Assembly (NCBI RefSeq): GCF_029433295.1
Contig: NZ_JAQTHV010000003.1
Coordinates: 124,001-188,000 of the forward strand
Direction of reading: 5' to 3'
DNA: 64,000 bases
Origin: Bifidobacterium sp. ESL0784
GTDB taxonomy: Bacteria > Actinomycetota > Actinomycetes > Actinomycetales > Bifidobacteriaceae
Shown here in pieces: positions 28,495 to 41,754 of this stretch. Position 1 is the first letter of the stretch. Every line of letters begins with the position of its first letter. The position numbers were made by a program, and so were the translations under genes. Under the pieces are notes generated by a model, which was not told the DNA's origin, ran no database searches, and worked only from the letters and a program-made list of their open reading frames with translations.

Positions 28495-28917
28495 CTATTT
28501 TGTAGCTTCAAACAACCCTTTTAAATTGGCCGTCCCGGACTGGTCGCAGCTAAGCTTGTGGTCACCGGATTGTCCAATCTTTGCCTGTGCAAATGCGAAG
28601 AGGTTCTCGCCTTTGGAGTCTGGATAGTTGAGATCTTCGGTACTTGCTTTCATAGGATTGCCATCGACCGTGCAGCTTTCGACTTTCACCTTTTTCAAAT
28701 TGTCGCGATAAGCCAGAACGTAAAGCGTGCCACTTTTGGAAGTAGTAACAGTTGTTGTGTCTCCGTTGGGTTTGACATCATACTTTTCCATCACAGAGAA
28801 TCTGTCAGCGACTTCGCTGGCACTCGGTTCGGAACTCTTGGCTCCGCAACCGGCGAGGCTACCGATGCAAAGCAACGCCGCCACTATACCGATAATTCCC
28901 CGCACTTTTGTTCGCAT
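28495..28917 (-). CDS. Small lipoprotein of unknown function
   Basis: This 140-residue secreted protein has a signal peptide (basic MRTKVR start, hydrophobic core, lipobox LAGC at about 21-24), so the mature form should be membrane-anchored outside the cell. The mature part is Ser/Thr/Asp/Lys-rich, with two further Cys residues (ESCTVDG and KLSCDQSG) that could form a disulfide bond. No family is recognised. It lies about 40 bp upstream of the other lipoprotein on the same strand, and the two may form an accessory pair. Confidence 0.75.
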   Translation of the reverse strand: MRTKVRGIIGIVAALLCIGSLAGCGAKSSEPSASEVADRFSVMEKYDVKPNGDTTTVTTSKSGTLYVLAYRDNLKKVKVESCTVDGNPMKASTEDLNYPDSKGENLFAFAQAKIGQSGDHKLSCDQSGTANLKGLFEATK

Positions 28918-29076
28918 AAAACTACCCCTCGTTGGATACGCAACCCAGTGTTGCTGATTTTTCTCTCGATTACCAGATTATCAGGTCTTCCCCACTTTCT
29001 TTTGGCCAAAAGGCGATCAAGGGCACATTTTCAAGCCATATTTCGTGCTTTTTGCCGCAACTCGGATCAAATATGC

Positions 29077-29113
29077 AAAGGCCCGGCTCCTTATTTAAGG
29101 GAACCGGGTCTTT
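29077..29113 (-). terminator. Terminator after clpC
   Basis: A stem of about 15 bp with two G-U pairs (29077-29091 with 29099-29113) has an AT-rich loop. It lies about 25 bases past the clpC stop codon on the minus strand. Confidence 0.75.
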
Positions 29114-29138
29114 GTGGTGCGGACTCTTTAAATCAGCA

Positions 29139-31853
<2,715 letters not shown>

Positions 31854-31928
31854 ACTTGTCCTTCCACTGTTGATAATCCATTTAACTCTACCGATTTATG
31901 GTGACGTTTATTTCATGTCGCGCGCCTA

Positions 31929-31945
31929 TTGCGCTGAGAACGCAA
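31929..31945. promoter_or_regulatory. Inverted repeat upstream of clpC, candidate ClgR site
   Basis: TTGCG and CGCAA flank a 7-base spacer, 76 to 92 bases before the clpC start. It partly fits the CGC-N5-GCG type consensus of the actinobacterial ClgR regulator, with two mismatches. The assignment is tentative. Confidence 0.35.
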
Positions 31946-32010
31946 CAAAGGTGACAGAAACGGCTAGAATGCGCTCATCGGTAGCCACACAAGCTTATGA
32001 TCCTGCAATT

Positions 32011-33405
32011 TCAAACGTTGCCGGTTGTTTTCTCGTTGTTCACATACTCTTCAGATTCAGAAGCGGCATCATCGGAGGCATCTTCAATAGATTCGCCGGA
32101 TTCGTCATTATCTGATTCGTCGGAATCGTCCTCAGAATTGTCGTCACTCAAATCGATGGTGGATTCCACAGCCACATCGGCAGTGACGGCGCTGCCCACC
32201 GTGCCTTTCCCGATGGCATCATCCTCGTCGTCATCGCTGTCGTCATCATCATCCAACGAGCCTGGAACAGCTTGTTCAGCGATATCGTTCTCGGTCGCGG
32301 TCTGATCACCGGTTTCATCTGATTCGTCAGATTCGTCGTCGACAACGTCATCATCCTCATCAATCGATTCGATAAGTTCGACCTGACCGCGCTCCTCACG
32401 CGGTGCCTGAGCGATGATATCGATATGCAGATCATCAAAGGCGGGCTTGGACTGCACCCACAGATGCGAGGGTTCGGGTTGTTCGATTTCGGAATGCTCC
32501 CCGCAACCGTGATCCAAGGAAACCACACGTCCATCATCCGGGCTCCACCGATTCGCGCATACCCCGAACATCGTGTCCAAATCCCCTTTGAGCCCGATAA
32601 AGAAAGCACAGGTCGAGCAAAGATTGCCGTCTGCCGTCTTGGTGGAAAGCGATTTCGGTCCGTGCTGCCCTTCATACCAGCGTTTTGCGGTCTGTGAGCG
32701 TCCAAGTTCACTCATGACATGCCGACGCGAAAGGCCGAATTGTTCGACTGTATCCTCAAGTTCGGCGCTGAGTCCCGTTTCAGGATCAATTTCGAAAGCA
32801 TCCTGGCCGCTCCGACCTTCGACGTTTTCGGATCCGTCATTATTGCCGGCATCTTCGTCACTGCTGTCCTTGTTATCTGCCGCAGATGAAGGCTCATCAT
32901 CACTGACGGAAACATTGGCTTCGACAGTGGTCTCGGTAATTTTCTTGCCGTCATCGGAGACGTTGTCTTCTTGGGTTTCAACAACCTCGGTCTTGCGGAA
33001 CCCGTCCTCCATGCGCGGATCATCCGGATCGGTGCCCAATGAATCAGTCACCGAAAGGTCGGCGGCCTCAAGCCTGTCCTTCCAAGGAATCCAAGCCGGC
33101 GCCAGCAATGAATCCTTGGTCGGGACAAGCGTGGATTCGTTGACACTCCATGAATCAGCCTCAACATCGTGATAGAGAGTCACCGCCCATTGCCAACCCT
33201 CATAGCCCTTCCGTAGACACACAAAACGGAAATCAGTGACATTGTCGCCTAAATCGATGCTCTGTGAGAAGTCACCCACCTCTTCAGGTTCGTCGGCCAC
33301 AGAAAGCACCACCGATTTCGCCAAAGCGCGTGGATCGAGCTTCGCCTCTTCATCGGGTTGCTCAATTGCATCTGCCGTTGTATCTGCCATACTGTCTTCC
33401 GCCAT
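32011..33405 (-). CDS. DUF3027 family protein
   Basis: This 464-residue protein is found widely in actinobacteria and has no established function. The first half contains the DUF3027 core: LDPRALAKSVVLSVADEPEEVG, then GYEGWQWAVTLYHD and PAWIPWKDRLEAADLSV. The middle has a Cys-containing segment (LCSTCAFFIGLKGDL, with CGEHSE later) that may bind a metal. The last 110 residues are extremely acidic (Asp, Glu and Ser runs). ATG 33405 is chosen because GGAAGG stands 4 bases before it; earlier in-frame starts overlap the upstream cold-shock gene. It follows that gene by 16 bp, so the two are probably co-transcribed. Confidence 0.9.
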   Translation of the reverse strand: MAEDSMADTTADAIEQPDEEAKLDPRALAKSVVLSVADEPEEVGDFSQSIDLGDNVTDFRFVCLRKGYEGWQWAVTLYHDVEADSWSVNESTLVPTKDSLLAPAWIPWKDRLEAADLSVTDSLGTDPDDPRMEDGFRKTEVVETQEDNVSDDGKKITETTVEANVSVSDDEPSSAADNKDSSDEDAGNNDGSENVEGRSGQDAFEIDPETGLSAELEDTVEQFGLSRRHVMSELGRSQTAKRWYEGQHGPKSLSTKTADGNLCSTCAFFIGLKGDLDTMFGVCANRWSPDDGRVVSLDHGCGEHSEIEQPEPSHLWVQSKPAFDDLHIDIIAQAPREERGQVELIESIDEDDDVVDDESDESDETGDQTATENDIAEQAVPGSLDDDDDSDDDEDDAIGKGTVGSAVTADVAVESTIDLSDDNSEDDSDESDNDESGESIEDASDDAASESEEYVNNEKTTGNV

Positions 33406-33421
33406 TTCGCCTTCCGTTTTT

Positions 33422-33811
33422 TCAGTCCTCGACATCGAAATCATCGGCGACGGCCCGCAGCAACGTCGCCAATTTACGGCTTTCACCGGGATTCGGGTAG
33501 CGATGACGTCTCAAGGAATTGCCGGCCTGATCGAGCAGTTTGATCAAATCCTCGACAATGGCGGCCATGTCGTCAGGCTTGGGCCTGGTGGCGCGGACCA
33601 CTGAAGGCGCCGGTCCCATGACATGCAGATCCATGGCCTGAGGGCCTTTGCGGCCGTCAACCAAAGAGAACTCGACTTTAGCTCCCTTACGCAAGGTCGA
33701 CGTACCTGCCGGCAATGCCGCCGCAGGCAAGAACACATCGTTGCCTTCCTCGTCGGTGATAAAGCCGTAGCCCCTCTTAGAATCGAACCAACGTACTTTC
33801 CCGCTGGGCAT
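33422..33811 (-). CDS. Cold-shock-domain protein with C-terminal extension
   Basis: A 129-residue protein whose first 65 residues form a cold-shock domain (MPSGKVRWFDSKRGYGFI contains RNP1), which binds single-stranded nucleic acid. RNP2 is altered: DVFLPAAAL replaces the usual DVFVHFSAI. A helical extension of about 60 residues follows (DDMAAIVEDLIKLLDQAGNSLRRH), as in the longer actinobacterial CspB-like proteins. It is encoded 16 bp ahead of the DUF3027 gene, a conserved actinobacterial pairing as far as I recall. Its ATG at 33811 has only a weak ribosome binding site. Confidence 0.9.
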   Translation of the reverse strand: MPSGKVRWFDSKRGYGFITDEEGNDVFLPAAALPAGTSTLRKGAKVEFSLVDGRKGPQAMDLHVMGPAPSVVRATRPKPDDMAAIVEDLIKLLDQAGNSLRRHRYPNPGESRKLATLLRAVADDFDVED

Positions 33812-33915
33812 GACACACCTCGCTCATCCTGTAACTTCTATGGGAATACCGTTCCCGTTCCGTTTTCTTGGTCTACCACCAGTCTAGCGTAACGGCTGCG
33901 CAAACCGCGAAACTA

Positions 33916-35976
33916 TCAGCTTGCCTCGTTTTGCTGTGATTTGTTTTGATTCGATTTGTTCTTATCGCGACGTGACCATCTGCTTGGATGGTTTCCCTGC
34001 TTATTCTGCTTGGCCTGACGACCTTGCTTCGTCTGCTTGCCGGATTTGTCGCCTTTGCCGTCCCGAGAATTTGCAGAAGCAGCGGATATCTGGGGCTCGA
34101 CCGGTCCGAGAGGAAGAATGACGGTCAGGGTCAGGCCTCCGCCGTTGGTGGTCGTAGTGGCATCGATGAACCCGTGATGGGCCCGTACCACGGATTGAGC
34201 GATGGACATGCCAAGTCCAGTGCCGCCTTTTTGGCGGGCCCGAGAGGGGTCGGCGGTATAGAATCGTTCGAAAATCTGGGATTGACGGTCCGCCGGTACA
34301 CCAGGGCCGTGATCCATGAAGCTGAATACGGCGTAGTTCATGCCCATCTGCATGGATTGCCCAACTTCTACTGCCTCGAGGAAGTAGCGCAGCGACTGCG
34401 AATTGGAGGGCATACGTTGCAACGATTCAGGACTTATGGAGGCGGGAAGGATGGCCAGAGCGACCTCGACCGGGGAATCCGACGGCGTGTAACGATGGAT
34501 GTTGCCGACGATGTTGGTGATGACCTGACGCAGCCTCGAGGCATCGCCAGTCAACGTCACCGCCGGGAATTCGCCTTCGTGGAATGACAGATGTGCCGGT
34601 TTATTGCCATCTTTCGCGTTGAGTTCCAGCCTACCGCGACGAATCACCCGGTCGTTGTCCAAAGCATGCAAGTCATCGACGGCATCCTTCAACTGCTGGC
34701 TCAGATCGACCTGCTGGGTCATATCGATGCCACGCCCTTCGTCAAGGCGTGCCAACGAAAGCAGGTCTTCGACAAGCACGGTCATCCGTTGGCTCGAAGC
34801 CTCGATATGATCAATGGATTCGTCGGCGCGTTCCAGGGCGCCCGGCAAATCACGCTGCATATGGTAAAGCTCCGAATAGCCATGAATCGTCGCCAAAGGC
34901 GTGCGCAGCTCATGGCTGGCGTCGGAGACGAACTGCTTCATCTTTTCGGTAGTTTCCTGCTGCTCGCGGAAGCTCGATTCGATGCGTGCCAGCATGGCAT
35001 TCAACGAGGCAGCAAGGGAGCCGACTTCGGTGTTTTCCGGCGCCGTGGGAACACGCTGGCTCAGGTCGCCTGCAGCGATTTTGGCTGCGGTTTTCTCGAT
35101 ACGTTTCAGCGGCAGCAACGTGCGTTGAATGATGAGGGTAGCCACCACGGCACCAAGCAGTACGATGATGATACTGACGAAAATCGAGTATTGGGTCAAC
35201 GTAGAGATAATGTCGATCTGGTCGGCCATCGACACCCCGATATACACCGTCATCTTCACCGAGCTGGTACCGTCTGGCCCGCGTTCACGGCCTTCCAAGG
35301 CAAGCACGCGCCAAGGGGCCTGGGCCACCTGCATGGTGCGGTTGTCCGCTTTCACCGACGGGTTCAACTCCCGTACTTTGGCAGGGGCGGTGAAAGGCTT
35401 ATCGTACTGGACGTCCCCCATGGACCCGTTGTCGGGCAGCACCGGTTCAGAAACGACGCTATTGCGTAATACAGGAACCAAAGGCGTTCTAATGATGATG
35501 TTGCTTTTGCTGTCACGCCATTGCATGAAATATTCATTGGGTCCGACATTCTCATTCTCGTCTTTGCGGCTCAGCAAATCGACGTTGCTATAGACCAACT
35601 GGGCCTGATCACGCAGCTGGGTGTCGGTCTTCTGCACCAGATAGCTGCTGACCAATTGACGGATGGTCAGCGAAATACCGAACGTGCCGACCATGAGCAA
35701 AACGAGCGTACAGGCGACCAGCTTGGTGGAAAGCGGTACCGAATCCAGGCGGGAAAGCAAACGTTTGCGCATCCGTGCCAAAGCCGGAAACCTGCTCGGT
35801 TTGCTGCCTTTAGCTGGTTTGGCGGCTTTGCCGGAATTACTATGGGTGTTGTCCAGCTGTGCGGCACCATCCTTGGTCGCGGAATCCTTCCCCGCAAAGT
35901 CATCCGCTTCGGTGCTTGTCCCCTCCTCCGGTTTGCCGAATGCCTGCGACTCGGCCGATGTCTGTGGTTTCATCAT
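33916..35976 (-). CDS. Two-component sensor histidine kinase
   Basis: A 686-residue membrane kinase. A polar N-terminal tail (1-80) leads into a helix at about 84-107, an extracytoplasmic sensor region to about 262, a second helix at 263-286, a HAMP domain at 287-340, and the phospho-accepting His355 in SDASHELRTPLATIHGYSE. The ATPase domain shows NIVGNIHRYTP (N box), DHGPGVPADRQ (G1), FERFY (F box) and GGTGLGMSIAQ (G2). A basic Lys/Gln/Asn-rich tail ends the protein. It is encoded 6 bp after the response regulator gene and surely partners with it. The layout resembles MprB/TcrY-type kinases that sense envelope stress; the actual signal is unknown. Confidence 0.94.
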   Translation of the reverse strand: MMKPQTSAESQAFGKPEEGTSTEADDFAGKDSATKDGAAQLDNTHSNSGKAAKPAKGSKPSRFPALARMRKRLLSRLDSVPLSTKLVACTLVLLMVGTFGISLTIRQLVSSYLVQKTDTQLRDQAQLVYSNVDLLSRKDENENVGPNEYFMQWRDSKSNIIIRTPLVPVLRNSVVSEPVLPDNGSMGDVQYDKPFTAPAKVRELNPSVKADNRTMQVAQAPWRVLALEGRERGPDGTSSVKMTVYIGVSMADQIDIISTLTQYSIFVSIIIVLLGAVVATLIIQRTLLPLKRIEKTAAKIAAGDLSQRVPTAPENTEVGSLAASLNAMLARIESSFREQQETTEKMKQFVSDASHELRTPLATIHGYSELYHMQRDLPGALERADESIDHIEASSQRMTVLVEDLLSLARLDEGRGIDMTQQVDLSQQLKDAVDDLHALDNDRVIRRGRLELNAKDGNKPAHLSFHEGEFPAVTLTGDASRLRQVITNIVGNIHRYTPSDSPVEVALAILPASISPESLQRMPSNSQSLRYFLEAVEVGQSMQMGMNYAVFSFMDHGPGVPADRQSQIFERFYTADPSRARQKGGTGLGMSIAQSVVRAHHGFIDATTTTNGGGLTLTVILPLGPVEPQISAASANSRDGKGDKSGKQTKQGRQAKQNKQGNHPSRWSRRDKNKSNQNKSQQNEAS

Positions 35977-35982
35977 CAGGTC

Positions 35983-36723
35983 TTACTGGTCCTTCGGCTC
36001 GCGAATCATGTAGCCGATGCCGCGTTTGGTCTCGATCAGCGGGGCGACCTTATGCTTGGTGCCGTCCGGGTCAGCGACGACCACACCGTCGACCTTCTTG
36101 CGTAGGTAGGAAATATAGGATTCCACGATGGCCGCATCCCCGCCCCAGTCGTATTGCCAGACGTGGTCCAGAATCTGCGCCTTGGAAAGCACACGACCGA
36201 CGTTATCCATCAGGTAGCGAAGCAGCTTATATTCGGTGGGGCTCAGGTCGATAGTCTGCCCTGCGCGGGAAACATCATGGGAGTCCTCGTTGATTTCAAG
36301 GTCGCCGACGCGGATGACCGGGTCATCCTCCACCTGCTCGTGCGTACGACGCAGGATGGCACGAATGCGGGCGACCACCTCTTCAAGGCTGAACGGTTTG
36401 GTGACGTAATCGTCGCCGCCGACCGTAAGCCCCATGATCTTGTCTTGGGTGTCATCGCGGGCGGTGAGGAAAAGAACCGGCGCGTCGATGCCTTCCTGAC
36501 GGATGCGGCGCGTTACGGTGAAGCCGTCGATATCAGGCAGCATCACATCGAGAACGATCAGGTCAGGCTGCGTCTTTTCGATGACCTCGATGGCCTCGGT
36601 TCCCGATGCGGCAGTAGCCACTTCGAACCCGGAGAAATGCAGTGATGCGACCAGCAAATCACGGATTGATGGTTCGTCGTCCACAACCACGATTGATGCT
36701 TCTATTTGTTTGCTCATAATCAT
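35983..36723 (-). CDS. OmpR-family response regulator
   Basis: This 246-residue transcription factor has a receiver domain with acidic pocket VVDDEPS, phospho-accepting Asp in LIVLDVMLPDIDG (about residue 59) and the switch Lys in TKPFSLEEV. A winged-helix domain follows, with DLSPTEYKLLRYLM and VDGVVVADPDGTKHKV. ATG 36723 is chosen: an AGAAGAG site precedes it by 8 bases, and a second ATG two codons later is also possible. It heads a two-gene operon with the kinase gene downstream. Confidence 0.93.
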   Translation of the reverse strand: MIMSKQIEASIVVVDDEPSIRDLLVASLHFSGFEVATAASGTEAIEVIEKTQPDLIVLDVMLPDIDGFTVTRRIRQEGIDAPVLFLTARDDTQDKIMGLTVGGDDYVTKPFSLEEVVARIRAILRRTHEQVEDDPVIRVGDLEINEDSHDVSRAGQTIDLSPTEYKLLRYLMDNVGRVLSKAQILDHVWQYDWGGDAAIVESYISYLRKKVDGVVVADPDGTKHKVAPLIETKRGIGYMIREPKDQ

Positions 36724-36861
36724 AAGGATTACTCTTCTGGCTGTATGTTTCCTGAATGCTTCCTGCACAAATTGGATGATTCATCACTCAGCTCAATATC
36801 TCAGCAAGCATCATCTTGGAAATCGAACAGACAGTAGCATCACACGACAGACAATCGTTTA

Positions 36862-37692
36862 TCACCTCTTGCTATGCCGCGGTCCTTTGGCCTTGGGTTT
36901 CGCACCTTCGACATCCGTTTCTCCCGTTGCACGGTTTTCATCGACTGTCTTGACCTTACCTCCGGCGGATTTCGCCATCTTCTTTTTCGTTCCCTTACGT
37001 TGACGCAACACAACGACCACGCCTATGACAATGACCGCCAGCACCACCACGACTGCGATCCCGATGACGAGCTTCGGCTTTTTCGAAGTTTCCTGCTTGT
37101 GCAACACCTTGATTTCATTCATCATCGCACTTGCCGAACCAGACCAATCAGGATTGTCTCCCTTTTGTATCGGTCCGAGCGCGGCTTGGGAAAGTTGGGA
37201 GACGTGGTCTTTGTCTTTAAGCCAGTTGTCCGAATTATGCGAGACGGCAACCACGAGCCTGCCGTCGTTGGAAGCGACTGCAAGCAGGACGGTGTTAGCC
37301 GGAGGATTGGTCGATTGCAGGCTCTCCCCCGCCCATTTGTCAGGATCTTTGGATCCGGTGAAATTGGCCAGATACAGGAGCCGTACCGTCACTCCGGTCT
37401 CCTGTTTGGTCGAAGCGATTTCATCGTTGACTTTGGAGACATCGCCACCAAGAAGGTTCTGCGGATCGGTCACGTCGGCGCTGAGCTCACCTGTCGTCGA
37501 GCCTGCCGCCTGAGCCGGTTGCACGAATCCGAGAAGAAGGCAACAGACAAGCGCTGAGGCCATGACGGCAACGATAAGCCCCAAAAATCGTTGAGAACCG
37601 CGTTTCAATAGCTTGGTAGATGCCGAAAGGTCACAAGAAAATCCGTCTGAGGTTTCGACACCATCGCTGAGACGCAAAATACTGGCTGACAT
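36862..37692 (-). CDS. Secreted TPM-domain protein, membrane-anchored
   Basis: A protein of about 276 residues (from ATG 37692). An N-terminal signal sequence (LIVAVMASALVCCLLLGF, ending AQAA) is followed by an extracytoplasmic TPM-type domain of about 150 residues (LYLANFTG, NTVLLAVASNDGRLVVAVSHNS), a C-terminal helix (IAVVVVLAVIVIGVVVVL) and a basic cytoplasmic tail. TPM domains occur in envelope proteins of uncertain function. It lies upstream of the two-component system on the same strand, about 140 bp away, and could be part of the envelope-stress output. Start choice is uncertain: a TTG at 37722 is also open. Confidence 0.82.
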   Translation of the reverse strand: MSASILRLSDGVETSDGFSCDLSASTKLLKRGSQRFLGLIVAVMASALVCCLLLGFVQPAQAAGSTTGELSADVTDPQNLLGGDVSKVNDEIASTKQETGVTVRLLYLANFTGSKDPDKWAGESLQSTNPPANTVLLAVASNDGRLVVAVSHNSDNWLKDKDHVSQLSQAALGPIQKGDNPDWSGSASAMMNEIKVLHKQETSKKPKLVIGIAVVVVLAVIVIGVVVVLRQRKGTKKKMAKSAGGKVKTVDENRATGETDVEGAKPKAKGPRHSKR

Positions 37693-37843
37693 ATCAACCA
37701 CTGTAGCGAACAGGTTCACCAATGAAACGCAGGTCCGCTACCGACACAAAGAAGACTGAACAAGAAACAATCAGCCGGCAGAAATAAAAAGCCATATCGA
37801 ACAGGCTGTTTGTCGACTGTCAAATATCGAATCAAACGACAAA

Positions 37844-37878
37844 AGGCGCCGGTACCTTAAAAAGGTACCGGCGCCTTG
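37844..37878 (-). terminator. Rho-independent terminator after groL
   Basis: A perfect 16-bp GC-rich stem (37844-37859 with 37863-37878) has a 3-base loop and is followed by TTTT on the minus strand, about 50 bases past the groL stop codon. Confidence 0.92.
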
Positions 37879-37928
37879 GAATCCTAACGATCCCCTACAG
37901 CTTTTCAGCTTCGGTGGTCAAGCTCGAA

Positions 37929-39575
<1,647 letters not shown>

Positions 39576-39674
39576 CTACACAGCTAATATTGACTCACCC
39601 AAAATCTTTGAAGTACGATAACCAACCGTCAGCTGCCGATTATCACTCTCAGGCTTCGAGTGCTAATTTCTAGA

Positions 39675-39701
39675 TTAGCACTCCCACCCGTCGAGTGCCA
39701 A
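39675..39701. promoter_or_regulatory. CIRCE operator upstream of groL, with an extra half-site
   Basis: TTAGCACTC (39675-39683), 9 bases, and GAGTGCCAA (39693-39701) form the HrcA operator with a single mismatch. A further perfect half-site, GAGTGCTAA, lies at 39658-39666. On the minus strand a candidate promoter (TTGGCA, 18 bases, TAATCT) coincides with the operator. Confidence 0.9.
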
Positions 39702-39731
39702 AACTGAGGAAATTGCGCTGTTGGCATGAAA

Positions 39732-39771
39732 AAACGGAGAATCCCGATTCACACGAACCGGGACCCTCCGT
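39732..39771 (-). terminator. Terminator after the small cold-shock gene
   Basis: The outer 7-bp stem AACGGAG/CTCCGTT with further inner pairing is followed by six T on the minus strand, about 25 bases past the stop codon. Confidence 0.8.
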
Positions 39772-39794
39772 TAAATGTAGCTATATGCTAGCTT

Positions 39795-39998
39795 TCAGAG
39801 CTTGGTGACGCTTGTCGCCTGCAGACCCTTCGGGCCCTGCTCAAACTCATATTCCACCTTATCGCCGTCATCAAGCTTCTTGAAGCCATCGCTTTGAATA
39901 GCGGAATAGTGAACGAATACATCCTCACTCCCGTCATCGGGGCTGATGAATCCGTAACCCTTGCCAGCATTGAAGAACTTAACGGTACCTTGTGCCAT
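39795..39998 (-). CDS. Small cold-shock protein (CspA family)
   Basis: This 67-residue nucleic-acid chaperone is a single cold-shock domain with RNP1 KGYGFI and RNP2 VFVHYSAI. The start MAQGTVKFF at 39998 is preferred over an ATG three codons earlier; an AGAGA tract serves as ribosome binding site. The intergenic region upstream (to 40220) is long and could carry an untranslated leader, as known for cspA genes, but I see no defined structure. Confidence 0.94.
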   Translation of the reverse strand: MAQGTVKFFNAGKGYGFISPDDGSEDVFVHYSAIQSDGFKKLDDGDKVEYEFEQGPKGLQATSVTKL

Positions 39999-40220
39999 AA
40001 TAACCATTCTCTCATCCGAGTGTCACGCGAAAACAATATGAGGCACCCGGCTGATTCCGAATACCACATCACGTAACATGTTCTCACTATAGACAGAACC
40101 CCAGTCAAAAACACGCAACACGCCGAGAAAATGAACAATAAAAACATAAAAGGACAGATATTAAGTCGGGATAGCGCCTTTTCGTTAAAGCGGTCTACAA
40201 AGAGCCCAAACAGCTGAGCA

Positions 40221-40844
40221 TCAATTGAGAAGCATCACGACAATGGCCTGTGAGATGCCGTTGTGCTGCTCTACGGCTTGAATCCCCAAGGTATTCGCGA
40301 CATCCTGTGCCGTGGCCTTGTCACTATCGTTCTGGTACCAGACGACCGTCGAAGCAGGAAGGGTGCCCGTGGCGTTGCCGGCGGTCACACTTGAATACCC
40401 GGCCTGGTCGAGCACCGCCTTCTTCTTGGCGGCATAACCGGTGGTACGGGTGGCGTTGACAACCTGAACCGCGGTCTGCTTGTTCACCTGCTGGGTGGGC
40501 TGAGGGGTCGCCTGTTGTTGCTGCTGGTTGGTGGAAGTGTCGGTATCGGACTTGCTCGTCGTGTCCGTATCCTCTTTGACGGCCTTTTTCTTCTCGGTCT
40601 TCGGAGCGGCTACGCTTTGGGATTGGCTCTCACTGTGACCAGTGAAGGCTTTTTGCAGCTCGCCTGAATAGAATCCCCAAACCAACAAGCCTGCCAGGAT
40701 AGCCACGATGACTACGATAAAATACGGAATCGAGCGAGAAAGCAATGAGGTATTGCCACGATGAACACCTATAGGTCCCTTCGGGGGGTTGTCGAACGCA
40801 TCCTTCTGATAAGACTCATAGTTAGCTCGGTCATCGCGCGCCAT
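40221..40844 (-). CDS. Membrane-anchored LytR_C-domain protein
   Basis: A 207-residue protein. A cytoplasmic N-terminus of about 35 residues is followed by one helix (IPYFIVVIVAILAGLLVWGF), a low-complexity Thr/Ser/Gln/Lys linker, and a C-terminal LytR_C domain (AVQVVNATRTTGYAAKKKAVLDQAGY, then STVVWYQNDSDKATA). This domain often follows LytR-CpsA-Psr wall-teichoic or arabinogalactan ligases but here stands alone, outside the membrane. A role in the envelope is inferred. It diverges from ung. Confidence 0.85.
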   Translation of the reverse strand: MARDDRANYESYQKDAFDNPPKGPIGVHRGNTSLLSRSIPYFIVVIVAILAGLLVWGFYSGELQKAFTGHSESQSQSVAAPKTEKKKAVKEDTDTTSKSDTDTSTNQQQQQATPQPTQQVNKQTAVQVVNATRTTGYAAKKKAVLDQAGYSSVTAGNATGTLPASTVVWYQNDSDKATAQDVANTLGIQAVEQHNGISQAIVVMLLN

Positions 40845-40971
40845 AATTCTCCTCCATATGTACCGCTACAAACAATTCATACTTACTATAGCGTCCTCCG
40901 CAGTCAAAAAATACTCTTTGCTGGGAACAATCAAAAAAACAAACATACTGGCCCAAACCTAAAGTAAAACC

Positions 40972-41721
40972 ATGAGCGAAACGCATATCAAACCACTCGC
41001 GCAACTCGTCGAGGCCGGATGGGCGCAAGCCTTGGCTGACGTGGAACCGGACATCCACCGTATGGGGGATTTCCTGCGCGGCGAGCATAGGGCAGGACGC
41101 CGCTACCTACCGGCGAGTCACAACATCCTTCGGGCCTTCACCATACCTTTTGAATCCATCAAGGTGCTGATTGTGGGGCAGGACCCTTACCCCACTCCAG
41201 GCCATCCCGTGGGATTGAGCTTCTGTGTCTCCCCCGACGTACGCCCCGTACCCAAAAGCCTGCAGAACATCTATAAGGAGATGCACGACGACCTCGGCCT
41301 GCCAATCCCCCAGAACGGTGATCTCACACCGTGGTGTGGCCAGGGGGTCATGCTCCTGAACCGTTGCCTGACCGTAGGCGTCGGCCGTCCCAACAGCCAC
41401 CAAGGGAAAGGCTGGGAGAAAATCACGGATGCCGCCATCACCGCCTTGAACGCACGCAAAGATGAACAGGGCAACCCCAAGCCATTGGTCGCCATCCTCT
41501 GGGGCCGCAACGCACAAAGCCTCGAGCCCCTGCTCACCAATGCCTTCATCATCAAATCCCCTCACCCAAGCCCACTTTCCGCGTCAAGGGGATTCTTCGG
41601 CTCGCGCCCATTTTCACGCGCCAACGTGGCATTGCAGCAAATGGGAGCAACTCCGATCAATTGGGATCTTACGTCGGACTCGACTCTACCTTCGGCTACA
41701 ATGCCTCACACAGAGCAATAA
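40972..41721 (+). CDS. ung: Uracil-DNA glycosylase (family 1)
   Basis: This 249-residue base-excision repair enzyme removes uracil from DNA. The catalytic Asp loop is [16 protein letters not shown], the uracil-binding motif is [14 protein letters not shown], and the DNA-intercalating motif is [17 protein letters not shown] 40972 follows a weak ribosome binding site. It diverges from the LytR_C gene. It lies 33 bp ahead of the MoxR operon and may be co-transcribed with it. Confidence 0.96.
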   Translation: MSETHIKPLAQLVEAGWAQALADVEPDIHRMGDFLRGEHRAGRRYLPASHNILRAFTIPFESIKVLIVGQDPYPTPGHPVGLSFCVSPDVRPVPKSLQNIYKEMHDDLGLPIPQNGDLTPWCGQGVMLLNRCLTVGVGRPNSHQGKGWEKITDAAITALNARKDEQGNPKPLVAILWGRNAQSLEPLLTNAFIIKSPHPSPLSASRGFFGSRPFSRANVALQQMGATPINWDLTSDSTLPSATMPHTEQ

Positions 41722-41754
41722 ACATCAGATTTAAAAATTTAGAATTGAAGCGTT

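Noticed and set aside
31854-31990. HspR-type HAIR element upstream of clpC
   Set aside because: No CTTGAGT-N7-ACTCAAG repeat or close variant was found in the gap.
33842-33857. Small hairpin between the histidine kinase and cold-shock genes
   Set aside because: The stem is only 4-5 bp with no T run; chance occurrence is likely.
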